DNA of 37,792 nucleotides, taken from positions 1 through 37,792 of the forward strand of contig CANQMP010000018.1 of assembly GCA_947624975.1 (NCBI GenBank), read 5' to 3'. Below are positions 8,418 through 17,229 of this stretch, piece by piece. Both the position numbers and the translations under genes were made by a program. The DNA is from Candidatus Gastranaerophilales bacterium (lineage in GTDB: Bacteria; Cyanobacteriota; Vampirovibrionia; Gastranaerophilales; Gastranaerophilaceae). Each line of letters opens with the position of its first letter. Position 1 is the stretch's first letter. Below the pieces are notes generated by a model. That model saw only the letters and a program-made list of their open reading frames with translations. It made no database searches and was not told where the DNA came from.

Positions 8418-9722
8418 ATGAATATTCAACTATCCGATAAAAACAAATTCTATATTCATACAATGGGCTGTAAATCAAACCAGTTTGAAACGGCTATTAT
8501 AAAGGAAAACCTCGCTAAAAACGGTTTTTATGAGGTTTTTGATATTAATGATGCGGATATTTATATTTTAAATTCCTGCTCGGTTACTCACAAAAGTGAC
8601 AATGAAGCGATTTATCTTCTGAGAAGTGCAAAACACAAAAATCCTCAAATAATAACCGTTATAACAGGATGTGTTGCACAAATTGAGAAAGAAGAACTTT
8701 TGAAAAATGATTTTATAGATTTTGTTGTCGGAAACGATGAAAAATTGAATTTGTCTGAAATTTTAAAATCCGATAATCGTTTTTGCGTGGCAGATATTAT
8801 GAGGCTTGGAGAGTTCAATTATGCAAAACTGAATGATGTTTCCAAAACCCGTGCATGTCTGAAAATTCAAGACGGCTGCGATAACAGATGCTCTTACTGT
8901 ATAATTCCGTTTGCGAGAGGAAAAAGCAGAAGTGCAAAGTCTGATTTTATTGTTGAACAGATAAACAATTTATCTTTACACGGGTTTAAAGAGGTTGTTT
9001 TGACGGGAATTCATATCGGTCAGTGGGGAAAGGATTTTTCACTGACGCTTTTGGATTTGCTGAAAGTAATTGAAAGTGAAACCACGGTTGAAAGATTTCG
9101 TTTAGGTTCGTTAAATCCGCTTGAAATAACCGATGAAATGCTTGATTTTTTAAGTAAAAGCAAAAAATTCTGCCCTCATTTTCATCTTTCCCTGCAATCA
9201 GCTTGTGATAAGACTTTACGTTCAATGAACAGATTTTATAAAACGGCTGATTATTTAAAACAGATAGAAAAAATTAATTCAATGTTTGAGCTTCCGTTTA
9301 TCGGAAGCGACATTATTGCGGGGTTTGCTGGGGAAACTTTAGAGGATTTTGAAACCACATGTGAAAATTTACAAAAATCCGGTTTGTCGCAAATTCACAC
9401 ATTCCCGTATTCAATTCGTAAAGGAACTGTCGGGGCAAAATCCGATATGCAGGTCGAGGAAAAGGAAAAAGAACGCCGTGCTTCAATAATAAAAGCAATT
9501 TCACGGGAAAAGTATGAAAATTTTGTTAACAAAAATATCGGAAAGTCCCATGAAATTCTTATCGAAAAGCATCCCGACAAAAAAACGGGCTTTTTAAAAG
9601 GGGTTACAAGAAATTATTTAACCGTTTTACTTGACAGTAAAGATGAAAGTATGCTGAATACCTTGCAAAATGTTGAAATTACGGCAGTAAAAGAGGGGAA
9701 AATTTACGGGAAACTTATTTGA
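8418..9722 (+). CDS. mtaB: tRNA (t6A37) methylthiotransferase MtaB
   Basis: A 434-residue radical-SAM methylthiotransferase of the MiaB/RimO/MtaB superfamily. It has the N-terminal UPF0004 domain (GCKSNQFET, SCSVTHKSD, ITGCVAQ), the radical-SAM cluster C154-x3-C158-x2-C161 (DGCDNRCSYCIIP), and a C-terminal TRAM-like segment. GCKSNQ rather than the GCQMN of MiaB or CAKNLVDSE of RimO favours MtaB, which converts t6A37 to ms2t6A37 in ANN-decoding tRNAs. The 3' end overlaps the convergent formyltransferase by 19 bp. A second family member, rimO, lies at 28173. Confidence 0.92.
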   Translation: MNIQLSDKNKFYIHTMGCKSNQFETAIIKENLAKNGFYEVFDINDADIYILNSCSVTHKSDNEAIYLLRSAKHKNPQIITVITGCVAQIEKEELLKNDFIDFVVGNDEKLNLSEILKSDNRFCVADIMRLGEFNYAKLNDVSKTRACLKIQDGCDNRCSYCIIPFARGKSRSAKSDFIVEQINNLSLHGFKEVVLTGIHIGQWGKDFSLTLLDLLKVIESETTVERFRLGSLNPLEITDEMLDFLSKSKKFCPHFHLSLQSACDKTLRSMNRFYKTADYLKQIEKINSMFELPFIGSDIIAGFAGETLEDFETTCENLQKSGLSQIHTFPYSIRKGTVGAKSDMQVEEKEKERRASIIKAISREKYENFVNKNIGKSHEILIEKHPDKKTGFLKGVTRNYLTVLLDSKDESMLNTLQNVEITAVKEGKIYGKLI

Positions 9723-10681
9723 TTTTTTATGTAAGTTTTTGTAAAAGGTTTGTTGAAAAAGCCGTAAAGTTTTACATCCGACATTCTTATTGCCTCGCCG
9801 TTAAGGCACATTACGGTAATTGATGCGTTTTTTGAGTTTTTATTTATGATATCTCCGACTTTCGGGTTGTTCAGACCGTTTATTTTGATTACGTTTTGGG
9901 TTTGTTCTTTATTTAAAAGCTTTAATTTGTACGGATTTGGGATAAAGAATTTATTTTTATGCGTAACATAAGCGGGCAGCCATGGGTGTAAAGCTCTGAT
10001 ACGGGCATGGATTTGTTTTGCGTTTTCTTTCTCAAAATCAAGCATCATATCATCGGATTTAATGTTCGGATAGTAACTTCCGTCGGTTTGCGGTATAGGA
10101 ATTACAACGCCGTATTCAAGTTTTTTCAAAACTTCGGCACACATAAGTCTTGCTTGAAAAACCGTTCTTTCTTTTAATTCTTTTGATGTGTCATTTGGCA
10201 GTATTTCTATCTTTTTTCGGGCAAGAATTGCACCGCTGTCAAAATTTTCATCCATTAGGTGAAACGTAATGCCCGAGTGCCTTTCACCATGTAAAATCGT
10301 TTGTATATAAGGGTTTGGGCCTTTATAATCGGGCAAAAACGAAGGATGAACATTCACGCATGCAATTACGGGCAAATTTATAACTTCTTTTTTAAGTTTT
10401 TCGCCCCATGTTCCCACAAGAATTACATCGGCGTTAAGTTTTAAGATTTCCCGCTTAAATTCCTCGGAATTTGCCGAATTGCACATTATTTCGTGAATTT
10501 TGTGCTGTTTTATTATTGTAACATCGTGTGAACTCTTGAAAAAATCGTAAAAAGCCTGCAAAAATTTCGGACAGACAGTGCGTTCGTACCTGAAAACGCC
10601 CGCAACTTCACATTCGGCATCAAGTGTGCCTTCAATAAGGTTTGATAACATTTCACCTTTTCCTAAAATAACGACTTTCAT
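9704..10681 (-). CDS. Methionyl-tRNA formyltransferase family protein
   Basis: A 325-residue protein with the formyltransferase fold. The N-terminal domain shows N..HPSFLPDYKGPNPY and GITFHLMDENFDSGAIL, carrying the Asn-His-Asp catalytic triad of 10-formyl-THF-dependent formyltransferases. A C-terminal OB-like domain follows, as in Fmt. Classical Fmt has NVHASLLPRWRGAAP, so the HPS..DYKGPNPY variant makes a sugar- or other-substrate formyltransferase possible. It abuts smpB by one base, which suggests co-transcription and supports a role in translation initiation. I call the family with confidence but not the exact substrate. Confidence 0.85.
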   Translation of the reverse strand: MKVVILGKGEMLSNLIEGTLDAECEVAGVFRYERTVCPKFLQAFYDFFKSSHDVTIIKQHKIHEIMCNSANSEEFKREILKLNADVILVGTWGEKLKKEVINLPVIACVNVHPSFLPDYKGPNPYIQTILHGERHSGITFHLMDENFDSGAILARKKIEILPNDTSKELKERTVFQARLMCAEVLKKLEYGVVIPIPQTDGSYYPNIKSDDMMLDFEKENAKQIHARIRALHPWLPAYVTHKNKFFIPNPYKLKLLNKEQTQNVIKINGLNNPKVGDIINKNSKNASITVMCLNGEAIRMSDVKLYGFFNKPFTKTYIKNQISFP

Positions 10682-11134
10682 TTAATACCTTATTTTTGCT
10701 GCTCTGTCCATTTCTCGTTTCAAATCTTTTTTTGCGATGTCATCACGTTTATCGTGTAGTTTTTTACCTTTTGCAAGTCCGATTTCGACTTTCGCAAACC
10801 CGTGTGACAAAAATACTTCAAGCGGAACGATAGTAAAACTGTCCTGTTTAACTTTTGCTTGCATTTTAAGGATTTCTTTTTTGTTCAGCAGAAGTTTTCT
10901 GACCCGTTCGGGTTTGTGGTTGTGGCGGTTTCCCTGTTCGTACGGCGAAATATGGCAGTTGTACAGAAAAATTTCATTGTCCTCAATTTTGCAAAAGCTG
11001 TCTTTCAGATTAATTGCGTTTTTTCGGATCGATTTAATTTCTGTTCCCGTCAAAACAATTCCGGCTACGTATTTTTCAATAATATTGTAGTCGTGAAAAG
11101 CTTTCCTGTTTGTTGTAACGATTTTTCTGTCCAT
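10682..11134 (-). CDS. smpB: SsrA-binding protein SmpB
   Basis: A 150-residue SmpB, the tmRNA partner that rescues stalled ribosomes. Hallmarks include NRKAFHDYNIIEKY, GIVLTGTEIKSIR, FLYNCHISPYEQGNRHNH and the basic C-terminal tail with KKLHDKRDD. The tail enters the mRNA channel in the known complex. It is transcribed from its own apparently leaderless promoter in the short gap after the ABC ATPase gene. The ssrA tmRNA gene itself was not seen in this window. Confidence 0.97.
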   Translation of the reverse strand: MDRKIVTTNRKAFHDYNIIEKYVAGIVLTGTEIKSIRKNAINLKDSFCKIEDNEIFLYNCHISPYEQGNRHNHKPERVRKLLLNKKEILKMQAKVKQDSFTIVPLEVFLSHGFAKVEIGLAKGKKLHDKRDDIAKKDLKREMDRAAKIRY

Positions 11135-11140
11135 AGCCTG

Positions 11141-11149
11141 ATTATATCA
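11141..11149 (-). promoter_or_regulatory. Extended -10 of smpB, leaderless
   Basis: On the minus strand TGA-TATAAT (extended -10) is followed by exactly 6 nt and the smpB ATG at 11134. No Shine-Dalgarno is present. Confidence 0.65.
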
Positions 11150-11154
11150 CAAGT

Positions 11155-12087
11155 TTAATTATACAGGAAACATTTTACGGTATGTGAACTTCCGCAGGTT
11201 GCGGGGACATTGTTTTTGCATTTTTCCATGACGTAAGGACATCTTGTATGAAATTTGCACCCTTGCGGAAGATTTGCAGGCGAGGGTAAATCGCCTTTTA
11301 AAATAATTTTTCTTCCTTTTTTGTTAAGCCTCGGAGCTGAGCTTAAAAGTGCTTTGGTATAAGGATGAAGCGGGTTTGAAAATATATCCGATGTTTTGCC
11401 CGTTTCAACTATTTCTCCGAGATACATTACGGCAACTCTGTCGGCAAGATACTCTATAACACTGATGTCATGGGTTATTAAAAGAAATGTAAGTTTGAAT
11501 TTCTCTTTTAATTCTTTAATAAGATTTATTACCTGAGCTTGAATGCTCACATCCAACGCACTGACGGGTTCATCTGCCAGAATAAATTCGGGATTAAGCA
11601 TTAAAGCCCGTGCAATAGCAATTCTCTGCCTTTGACCGCCCGAAAATTCGTGCGGATAGTTGTATAAACAATCTTCATCCAAACCCGCAAGTTTTATTTT
11701 TTCCTTAACAATTTGTTCAATTTTCTGATTTGAAAAGTCTGTGTTAATTTCCAACGGCTCTTTCAGGATTTCCATAATTTTCATTTTAGGATTTAAACTT
11801 GCATAAGGGTTTTGAAAAACCATTTGGGCATGTTTTCTGAACTCATTTTTCCCTTCGGGAATGTTGTTGAATGTCACGCTGCCCGATTTTATCGGCTCAA
11901 GATTAAGTATAGCCTTTGCCAGAGTTGATTTGCCGCAACCCGATTCACCCGCCAGTGCAAGAATTTCACCCTGATATATATCAAGAGTTACACCGTTTAC
12001 CGCATGAATTGTCTGTTTTTTTGACAAAATACCGTTTGAACCGTTGTATTCAATGTATAAGTCGTTTATTTTTACAAGTGTGTCCAT
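11155..12087 (-). CDS. Oligopeptide/dipeptide ABC transporter ATP-binding protein (OppF/DppF type)
   Basis: A 310-residue ATPase. Walker A GESGCGKST is at 47-55, followed by the Q-loop, the signature FSGGQRQR and Walker B FILADEP with a D-loop SALD. The C-terminal 50 residues, with LPQGCKFHTRCPYVMEKC, are the oligopeptide-transporter tail. The ATG at 12087 is preferred over an upstream TTG at 12123, which would overlap ubiA. TATAAT lies 4 nt before this ATG, so the message is leaderless or nearly so. No permease, binding protein or OppD partner is in the window, so this is an orphan subunit here. Confidence 0.93.
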   Translation of the reverse strand: MDTLVKINDLYIEYNGSNGILSKKQTIHAVNGVTLDIYQGEILALAGESGCGKSTLAKAILNLEPIKSGSVTFNNIPEGKNEFRKHAQMVFQNPYASLNPKMKIMEILKEPLEINTDFSNQKIEQIVKEKIKLAGLDEDCLYNYPHEFSGGQRQRIAIARALMLNPEFILADEPVSALDVSIQAQVINLIKELKEKFKLTFLLITHDISVIEYLADRVAVMYLGEIVETGKTSDIFSNPLHPYTKALLSSAPRLNKKGRKIILKGDLPSPANLPQGCKFHTRCPYVMEKCKNNVPATCGSSHTVKCFLYN

Positions 12088-12109
12088 AAAAATTATATTA
12101 ACCGATTTT

Positions 12110-12979
12110 TTATTTGAATGCAATTACACAACACAGTATTATACAATAAAAAACCATTAAATTTCTTGCTTTTAAAAGCCTGTAATAAAATTCTTTCGAC
12201 TCCTCACCGCAGCGAAATGTCTTTAAAGATTTATGAAGGTCAAATACGAGAGGTATAAGCAAAAATGTAAGAAAAACGTAATAATTCTTTGTCATAACCG
12301 CAAAAATCGCCGTAAAAAAGTATCCGAGAAAGTAAACAAAATAAACTCCGTTAATTGCGTTTGATTTGCTCCCTGACCTGCAAGCAAGCGTTTTTTTGTG
12401 TGCGGACAGGTCGCCTTCATAGTCAAGGACGGTGTGAACGTACATTAAACCTATTGTAAACATTACAACCGCAAGCGACATCACAAATACTACGGCTGAA
12501 AATTCATCCTTCATTACAAAATAAACCCCTTCAAAAAGCAAAGGCCCGAACGCAATTCCGACTGCCGTTTCACTTAATCCTTTTAAAGAAAACTTTGAAT
12601 AACAAAGGGTTATAACCCCGCCTGTTATTGCAAGTGCCGCAACGGGTACTCCGCACTTCCATAATAAATATACTCCGCAGATAAATGCTACTGTCAGATA
12701 AATTATCACGACATTTAAAACATCTCTTAACTCGGCTTTTCCTTCTTTGATATACGCACACTTACATTGCTGACAGTTTTCGTCAAGATTTTTGTAATCC
12801 GTATAATCATCAAACAGGTTTGTCGCAAGATGTGCAAAAGATATTCCGATTAAGGCAATTATTCCGTTTAATTTGTTTCCGTCAAAGGCGTAAATAAAAA
12901 TTACGAGCCACGACAAAAGCGTCATCGGCAGTGAAAAAAGCCTTGAATTTTTTAACCAGAACCAAATTTTATTTGTCAT
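12110..12979 (-). CDS. UbiA family prenyltransferase (MenA-like)
   Basis: A 289-residue membrane protein with about eight hydrophobic segments. The first aspartate motif is NLFDDYTDYKN and the second is VLDYEGD, the two Mg-diphosphate sites of UbiA enzymes, which attach polyprenyl chains to aromatic or other acceptors. The loop after the first motif holds an unusual CQQCKC cluster (C-x2-C-x-C). The start overlaps the stop of the preceding small gene as ATGA, indicating coupled translation. No other quinone genes are nearby, so the acceptor is unknown. Confidence 0.9.
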   Translation of the reverse strand: MTNKIWFWLKNSRLFSLPMTLLSWLVIFIYAFDGNKLNGIIALIGISFAHLATNLFDDYTDYKNLDENCQQCKCAYIKEGKAELRDVLNVVIIYLTVAFICGVYLLWKCGVPVAALAITGGVITLCYSKFSLKGLSETAVGIAFGPLLFEGVYFVMKDEFSAVVFVMSLAVVMFTIGLMYVHTVLDYEGDLSAHKKTLACRSGSKSNAINGVYFVYFLGYFFTAIFAVMTKNYYVFLTFLLIPLVFDLHKSLKTFRCGEESKEFYYRLLKARNLMVFYCIILCCVIAFK

Positions 12980-13152
12980 TTTAAAATATTTTTAGCCCCT
13001 TTAACCGTTTCGATGCTCGCTCCGGCTTCAAGAAGTTCTTCTGCCGACAGCCCGAAAAGCGTTATGATGGAATATGCCTCTTTACAGTCAGATTCTAACA
13101 TTGTGCAAACCTTTTCAATAGCCTCCATACGGGTAAGATTTACAAACTGCAT
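12976..13152 (-). CDS. Small hypothetical helical protein
   Basis: A 58-residue protein if translation starts at the ATG at 13152, which has AAAGG at a good distance; a longer frame to 13194 would need a TTG. It is predicted to be mostly helical (TRMEAIEKVCTMLES, SAEELLEAGASIETVKG) with no membrane segment. It sits between the ROK kinase and ubiA, 42 bp after the former and overlapping the latter by 4 bp, so it is almost certainly expressed with them. The fold is reminiscent of small helical adaptor or DNA-binding modules, but I do not recognise a family. Confidence 0.65.
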   Translation of the reverse strand: MQFVNLTRMEAIEKVCTMLESDCKEAYSIITLFGLSAEELLEAGASIETVKGAKNILK

Positions 13153-13194
13153 ATTTTTGCCTTTGTGTATAATCCTTTTTTTTGCCTTGCCCAA

Positions 13195-14064
13195 TTATTT
13201 TACCTCCAGTGCAAGCAGTGCCGCCCCGATCATACCAGAGTAATTTCCTGCCGATGCCCTTAATACCTTAAAAGGCGTGGTAACAATTTCTTTATTCGCC
13301 TCTTTTTCAAGGTATTCCGTATCGGTAAATTCTGCCATAGAACCTGATAACACAATACAATCGGGGTCAAAAATATTCGCAAGTCCGATTATGCCCGCTA
13401 AAATATCGTTTTGCCATTTTTCAAAAATCTTTTTCATAACGGGGTTATCGAGATTTTGGATTACGTCGTATGTCGTAATATCAGGGTTTCCAGTGATTTC
13501 TTCGGCAGTTTTTTTCAAACCCGTTCCCGATGCATAGGCTTCAAAGCAGTCATAACTTCCGCAGGTACACTTTCTGTGGTTGTCCGTTCGTAATTTAAAG
13601 TGCATTTCGCCCGCCGCACCGTTTTTGCCTTTATAAAGTTTGTTATTGAGAATTATTCCTCCGCCGACACCCGTTCCGAGTGTTAGCATTATTGAATAAG
13701 GCATACCTTTTGAAGAACCTATAATATGTTCCGCCCAAGCAGCGGCATTGGCGTCGTTTTCAACGTAAACGGGTTTTTTACTTAAATTTTTAAAATCCAT
13801 TGAAGGATACTCTTTTGCAATATTTCCCGTCGAGCCTAAAATCCCGTCATTACTGTTATTTACTGCACCACAGGTCGCAAAAGCTATAACGTCAACTTCA
13901 TTTTCGTATTTTGCAATTATTTCCGAAAATGTTTTTTTTATCTCATCAAATGTTTTTGGGGTGTGTCGTTTTTCGATTTCGCCGACAATTTCCCCTTTTT
14001 CGTTAATAATCGTGTTATAAATCTTTGTTCCGCCCACATCTATTGCAAGAGCTTTTCTTTGCAT
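13195..14064 (-). CDS. ROK family sugar kinase (possible N-acetylmannosamine kinase or glucokinase)
   Basis: A 289-residue kinase of the ROK family. The N-terminus has the phosphate-binding DVGGTK (9-14). ENDANAAAW holds the catalytic Asp, and a CTCGSYDCFEAYASG segment matches the ROK zinc cluster, though the usual CXCGxxGC reads CTCGSYDC. It lies 11 bp downstream of nanE, so phosphorylation of N-acetylmannosamine (NanK) would be logical; glucokinase is the alternative. No sialic-acid lyase gene (nanA) is present here. Confidence 0.9.
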   Translation of the reverse strand: MQRKALAIDVGGTKIYNTIINEKGEIVGEIEKRHTPKTFDEIKKTFSEIIAKYENEVDVIAFATCGAVNNSNDGILGSTGNIAKEYPSMDFKNLSKKPVYVENDANAAAWAEHIIGSSKGMPYSIMLTLGTGVGGGIILNNKLYKGKNGAAGEMHFKLRTDNHRKCTCGSYDCFEAYASGTGLKKTAEEITGNPDITTYDVIQNLDNPVMKKIFEKWQNDILAGIIGLANIFDPDCIVLSGSMAEFTDTEYLEKEANKEIVTTPFKVLRASAGNYSGMIGAALLALEVK

Positions 14065-14075
14065 TATTAATTCCT

Positions 14076-14753
14076 TTATCTTTGTACAAATCTTTTGGTA
14101 ATTAATTGAGGTCTTGTAATGGCAGAACCGATTACAACGCAGTGAGCCCCGATTTCAAAAGCCCTGTCAACCTCTTTGGTATCCCAAATCCTGCCTTCCA
14201 AAACTACGGGAAGTTTAGTGTTTTTAACGAGTTCTTCCAAAAGCTCAAAATCAGGTTTATCACCTCGGTTTTGAGAAAATTGAGTATACCCCGAAAGCGT
14301 TGTCGAAAGAATATCCGCACCGAGTTTTTCTGCGTTAATACCTTCTTCAAGCGTTGAAATGTCCGCCATCGCTATTCTTTTTTTTATTTTTATATATTTA
14401 ATTAAATCTTCGAGTTTATCGGGTCGGGGACGCATTGTACCGTCGAAGGCAACAATATCCGCACCTGCCTCAATAAGCGTGATAACGTCAGTCAAACAGG
14501 GCGTTATGTAAACTATTTCCTGCCAATTTACGGGGATAACGTCAGGTTTTGTTAAGCCGATAACGGGAATATCAAAAAGATGTTTTGCATTTTTAACATC
14601 TCTTGCCCCCGCAACCCTTAAACCGCCTGCACCGCCTTTTACAACGGATTTCATCATGGCGACCATGCATTTTTCCAAATACAAAGGCTCTGAAGGCATC
14701 GCCTGACACGAAACCACTACCGTACCTTTTAATTTGCTTATTACGTTGTTCAT
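14076..14753 (-). CDS. nanE: N-acetylmannosamine-6-phosphate 2-epimerase
   Basis: A 225-residue TIM-barrel enzyme that converts ManNAc-6-P to GlcNAc-6-P. Hallmarks are VSCQAMPSEPLY at the start, GAGGLRVAG, IGLTKPD, DGTMRPRPD, MADISTLEEG, and the C-terminal VLEGRIWDTKEVDRAFEIGAHCVVIGSAITRPQ. It is the first gene of a minus-strand run with the ROK kinase, which suits amino-sugar use, possibly of mucin- or cell-wall-derived sugars. The promoter gives a leaderless start. Confidence 0.96.
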   Translation of the reverse strand: MNNVISKLKGTVVVSCQAMPSEPLYLEKCMVAMMKSVVKGGAGGLRVAGARDVKNAKHLFDIPVIGLTKPDVIPVNWQEIVYITPCLTDVITLIEAGADIVAFDGTMRPRPDKLEDLIKYIKIKKRIAMADISTLEEGINAEKLGADILSTTLSGYTQFSQNRGDKPDFELLEELVKNTKLPVVLEGRIWDTKEVDRAFEIGAHCVVIGSAITRPQLITKRFVQR

Positions 14754-14759
14754 AAATTT

Positions 14760-14765
14760 ATTATA
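14760..14765 (-). promoter_or_regulatory. -10 box of nanE, leaderless
   Basis: On the minus strand TATAAT is followed by exactly 6 nt and the ATG at 14753. The divergent M16 gene has its own TATAAT at 14787-14792, but that one is followed by a leader with an AGAGG ribosome site. Confidence 0.6.
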
Positions 14766-14812
14766 ACCTAAAAAATTTATTTGAGTTATAATTTCATTAA
14801 AGAGGTATTAAA

Positions 14813-16144
14813 ATGAAACACACTTTTGTTAAATATCCGTATCTCACCGAAGATGTAGAAATTTTTGAAAGAGATAACGGCCATAAAATCGTTCTTGCAC
14901 ACAAAGAAGGAGAACTTGTTAACGTCAGTACCTGGGTTAAAACAGGTTCAATTAATGAAAATGATACTAACAACGGAATTTCGCATTTCCTTGAACATTT
15001 GATGTTTAAAGGAACGCATAAACATAAAGCGGGTGAGTTTGATAAAATTTTGGAAGCAAAAGGTGCGATAGTAAACGCTGCCACATGGAAGGATTATACT
15101 TTTTATTATGTAACACTTCCCAAAGGCGAGCAGGATAAGAATTTGTATTTGGCAATAGAGCTTCATGCGGATATGATGCTTGACCCGATTTTACCGGATG
15201 ATGAAATCGGTGCTCCTTTTGATATTAACGACCCGCAAGTTAAAGATAAACGTGAACGCCACGTCGTTATTGAAGAAATCAGAATGCGTAAAGACCAGAA
15301 TTGGACAAAAGTTTATAATGCATGTAACTTCTACATGTACAAAAAACATCCTTACAAACGTGATGTTATCGGCACTCCCGAAATTATTTCACGTGTTACG
15401 CGTGATGAAATCATGAATTATTATAAAACTTTTTATTCACCTGCAAATATGACAACGATTATTGTCGGTGATTTTGATAAAAAATCCGTGCTTGAAAAAG
15501 TTGAAAAAGAATTTGATTTCAAAGGCAGAGGTAATTCTCCCGCAAGAGTTAACGAAATTGATAAACCCGAAAATCATACGGTTTACGTTGAAAACACAAC
15601 TAACGCCGATATGTCATATTTAATGGCAGGCTTTTTAGGTCCTAAAGCAAATCAGTTGAAAGAAAATATTGAACTCGATTTGATAAGTATAATTTTAGGC
15701 GAAAGCATAAGTTCACGTTTTTACCAAAACCTTATTGAAAAGCGGAAAGAACAAATTTTCAGTATTGCGGAATCGGAACATTACCAGTTTAAAGACGGAA
15801 ATAATTTCTTTGTTCAGGCAAATTTCAAGCCCGATAAGCGTGAAATTGCGGTAGAGCTTATTAAAAATGAGATAAAAGGGCTTATTGATAACAAAATAAC
15901 TGAAGATGAACTTGTAAAGGCTAAAAAGAAGATTAAATCGAAATTTGCCAATTCTGCCGAAACGGTTTCCGAAATCGGTGAAACTATCGGTTATTATATG
16001 ACGGTTTGCGAGGATTTGAAGCTTATTGAAGATTATCTCAAAGATTTGGACGAAATTACCGTCGAAGATTTGGAAAATACCGTGAAAAAATACCTTAATC
16101 TTGACAATGCGGTGATTTCAATACTTACTCCGGAGAACAATTAG
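14813..16144 (+). CDS. M16 family zinc metalloprotease
   Basis: A 443-residue insulinase/processing-peptidase-like protein. The inverted zinc motif HFLEH is at H58, E61 and H62, and a downstream acidic ligand fits VIEEIRMRKD. The second half (from about 220) matches the C-terminal M16 domain, so both halves are in one chain, as in bacterial M16B proteases. A normal ribosome site is present. It lies 3 bp upstream of a uracil-DNA glycosylase gene, with which it is likely co-transcribed without an obvious functional link. No signal peptide is visible. Confidence 0.95.
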   Translation: MKHTFVKYPYLTEDVEIFERDNGHKIVLAHKEGELVNVSTWVKTGSINENDTNNGISHFLEHLMFKGTHKHKAGEFDKILEAKGAIVNAATWKDYTFYYVTLPKGEQDKNLYLAIELHADMMLDPILPDDEIGAPFDINDPQVKDKRERHVVIEEIRMRKDQNWTKVYNACNFYMYKKHPYKRDVIGTPEIISRVTRDEIMNYYKTFYSPANMTTIIVGDFDKKSVLEKVEKEFDFKGRGNSPARVNEIDKPENHTVYVENTTNADMSYLMAGFLGPKANQLKENIELDLISIILGESISSRFYQNLIEKRKEQIFSIAESEHYQFKDGNNFFVQANFKPDKREIAVELIKNEIKGLIDNKITEDELVKAKKKIKSKFANSAETVSEIGETIGYYMTVCEDLKLIEDYLKDLDEITVEDLENTVKKYLNLDNAVISILTPENN

Positions 16145-16147
16145 ACT

Positions 16148-16798
16148 ATGCAAAACGCTTCCGAAAGTGAAATAGAACAGCTTAAAGAGGTTTATGAAAA
16201 GTGTAAATCCTGTGAGAAATGCCCGCTTTCAAAAACCCGTACAAATACGGTCTTTTCGGCAGGTATTCCAAATCATAAATTAATGCTTATCGGTGAAGCT
16301 CCTGGATATTATGAAGATCAAAAGGGTGAACCGTTTGTCGGGAAAGCCGGTCAGCTTTTGGATAAAATTTTTGCATCGGTCGGTTTATCGAGGCAAAAAG
16401 ATGTCTATATCTGCAATACGATAAAATGTCGTCCGCCTGATAATCGAGATCCTCTGCCTGATGAAAAAGCAGCTTGCAGAGAATTTCTTGATGCACAGCT
16501 TTCAATTTTAAAGCCCCGAATAATTTTGCTTTGCGGTCGTGTTGCCGTAAATTCGATTTTAAATACTACTCAAGGCATAACAAAAATTCGCGGGAAATGG
16601 TTTGAAGGTCCTTACAATTCAAAGATGATGCCGATATTTCACCCGTCTTATCTTTTAAGAAATGACAGCAGAGAAAAAGGAAGCCCGAAATGGCTTATGT
16701 GGCAGGATATTCAGGAAATTAAAAAAGTTTATTCGCAAATGGATTTGGCAGAACAGGTTGTGCAAAAAGAAGATGCGGTTCAGTCAAAACTGTTTTAA
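16148..16798 (+). CDS. Family 4 (UdgA-type) uracil-DNA glycosylase
   Basis: A 216-residue iron-sulfur uracil-DNA glycosylase that removes uracil from DNA to start base excision repair. It shows GEAPGYYEDQKGEPFVGKAG, the N-terminal CKSCEKC cysteines plus two later cysteines (NTIKCRPP and AACREF) that would hold the [4Fe-4S] cluster, and the C-terminal FHPSYLL catalytic-loop motif. The C-terminal 25 residues are polar, rich in Glu and Gln, and may be a flexible tail. It ends just before a clear bidirectional terminator. Confidence 0.95.
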   Translation: MQNASESEIEQLKEVYEKCKSCEKCPLSKTRTNTVFSAGIPNHKLMLIGEAPGYYEDQKGEPFVGKAGQLLDKIFASVGLSRQKDVYICNTIKCRPPDNRDPLPDEKAACREFLDAQLSILKPRIILLCGRVAVNSILNTTQGITKIRGKWFEGPYNSKMMPIFHPSYLLRNDSREKGSPKWLMWQDIQEIKKVYSQMDLAEQVVQKEDAVQSKLF

Positions 16799-16827
16799 AA
16801 AATTTTCGTGTAATGCAAGTCCGTAAA

Positions 16828-16850
16828 AAAAGTGCCTTTCGGCACTTTTC
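16828..16850. terminator. Bidirectional intrinsic terminator
   Basis: AAAAGTGCC (16828-16836) pairs with GGCACTTTT (16841-16849) around loop TTTC. It has an A-run on one side and a T-rich run on the other and lies between the converging glycosylase and coiled-coil genes. Confidence 0.85.
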
Positions 16851-17171
16851 TTAGTCTGAAATCAGTTCGTTGAACAATTTTTTCTTATGTTCGATTTTTT
16901 GTTGTCTTGCTTTTGCAGCTTCTTCGTTAGCTTTCTTTTTAGCTTCGTAGGCTTTTTTCTGTTCGTCTAATTTTTTTTGATATTCCGCCTGTTTTTTTGC
17001 CGAAGCTTCTTCTCTTGCTTTTTGCTGTTGTTGAAGCTGTTTTTCTTTGTCGGTAATTTTTTGAGTGTACTTGTTAATCATACGTCCCGAATAAGTTGTG
17101 TTATCAGCAGCGTAAACGTAAGATGCACCCGCCAAAACCAATACCAATGATGCAATAAGTAATTTTTTCAT
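16851..17171 (-). CDS. Small secreted coiled-coil protein
   Basis: A 106-residue protein. Residues 1-21 are a typical signal peptide (MKKLLIASLVLVLAGASYVYA) with a probable cleavage after Ala21 or nearby. The mature part is almost entirely Lys/Glu/Gln/Ala-rich helix and should form a coiled coil. The AAGGAG ribosome site and a good promoter support expression. I do not recognise a family; periplasmic chaperone or surface-spacer roles are guesses. Confidence 0.82.
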   Translation of the reverse strand: MKKLLIASLVLVLAGASYVYAADNTTYSGRMINKYTQKITDKEKQLQQQQKAREEASAKKQAEYQKKLDEQKKAYEAKKKANEEAAKARQQKIEHKKKLFNELISD

Positions 17172-17200
17172 TTTGTTTCTCCTTTTCTTTTTACAAATTT

Positions 17201-17229
17201 ATTATACTAAATATAATCGTACATATCAA
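17201..17229 (-). promoter_or_regulatory. Promoter of the secreted coiled-coil protein
   Basis: On the minus strand TTGATA (17229-17224), a 17-bp spacer and TATAAT (17206-17201). It overlaps the 3' end of rph, so the small gene can be transcribed independently. Confidence 0.7.

Noticed and set aside
9704..10681. Definite assignment as fmt
   Set aside because: The catalytic region differs from classical Fmt (HPSFLPDYKGPNPY), so only the family is claimed.
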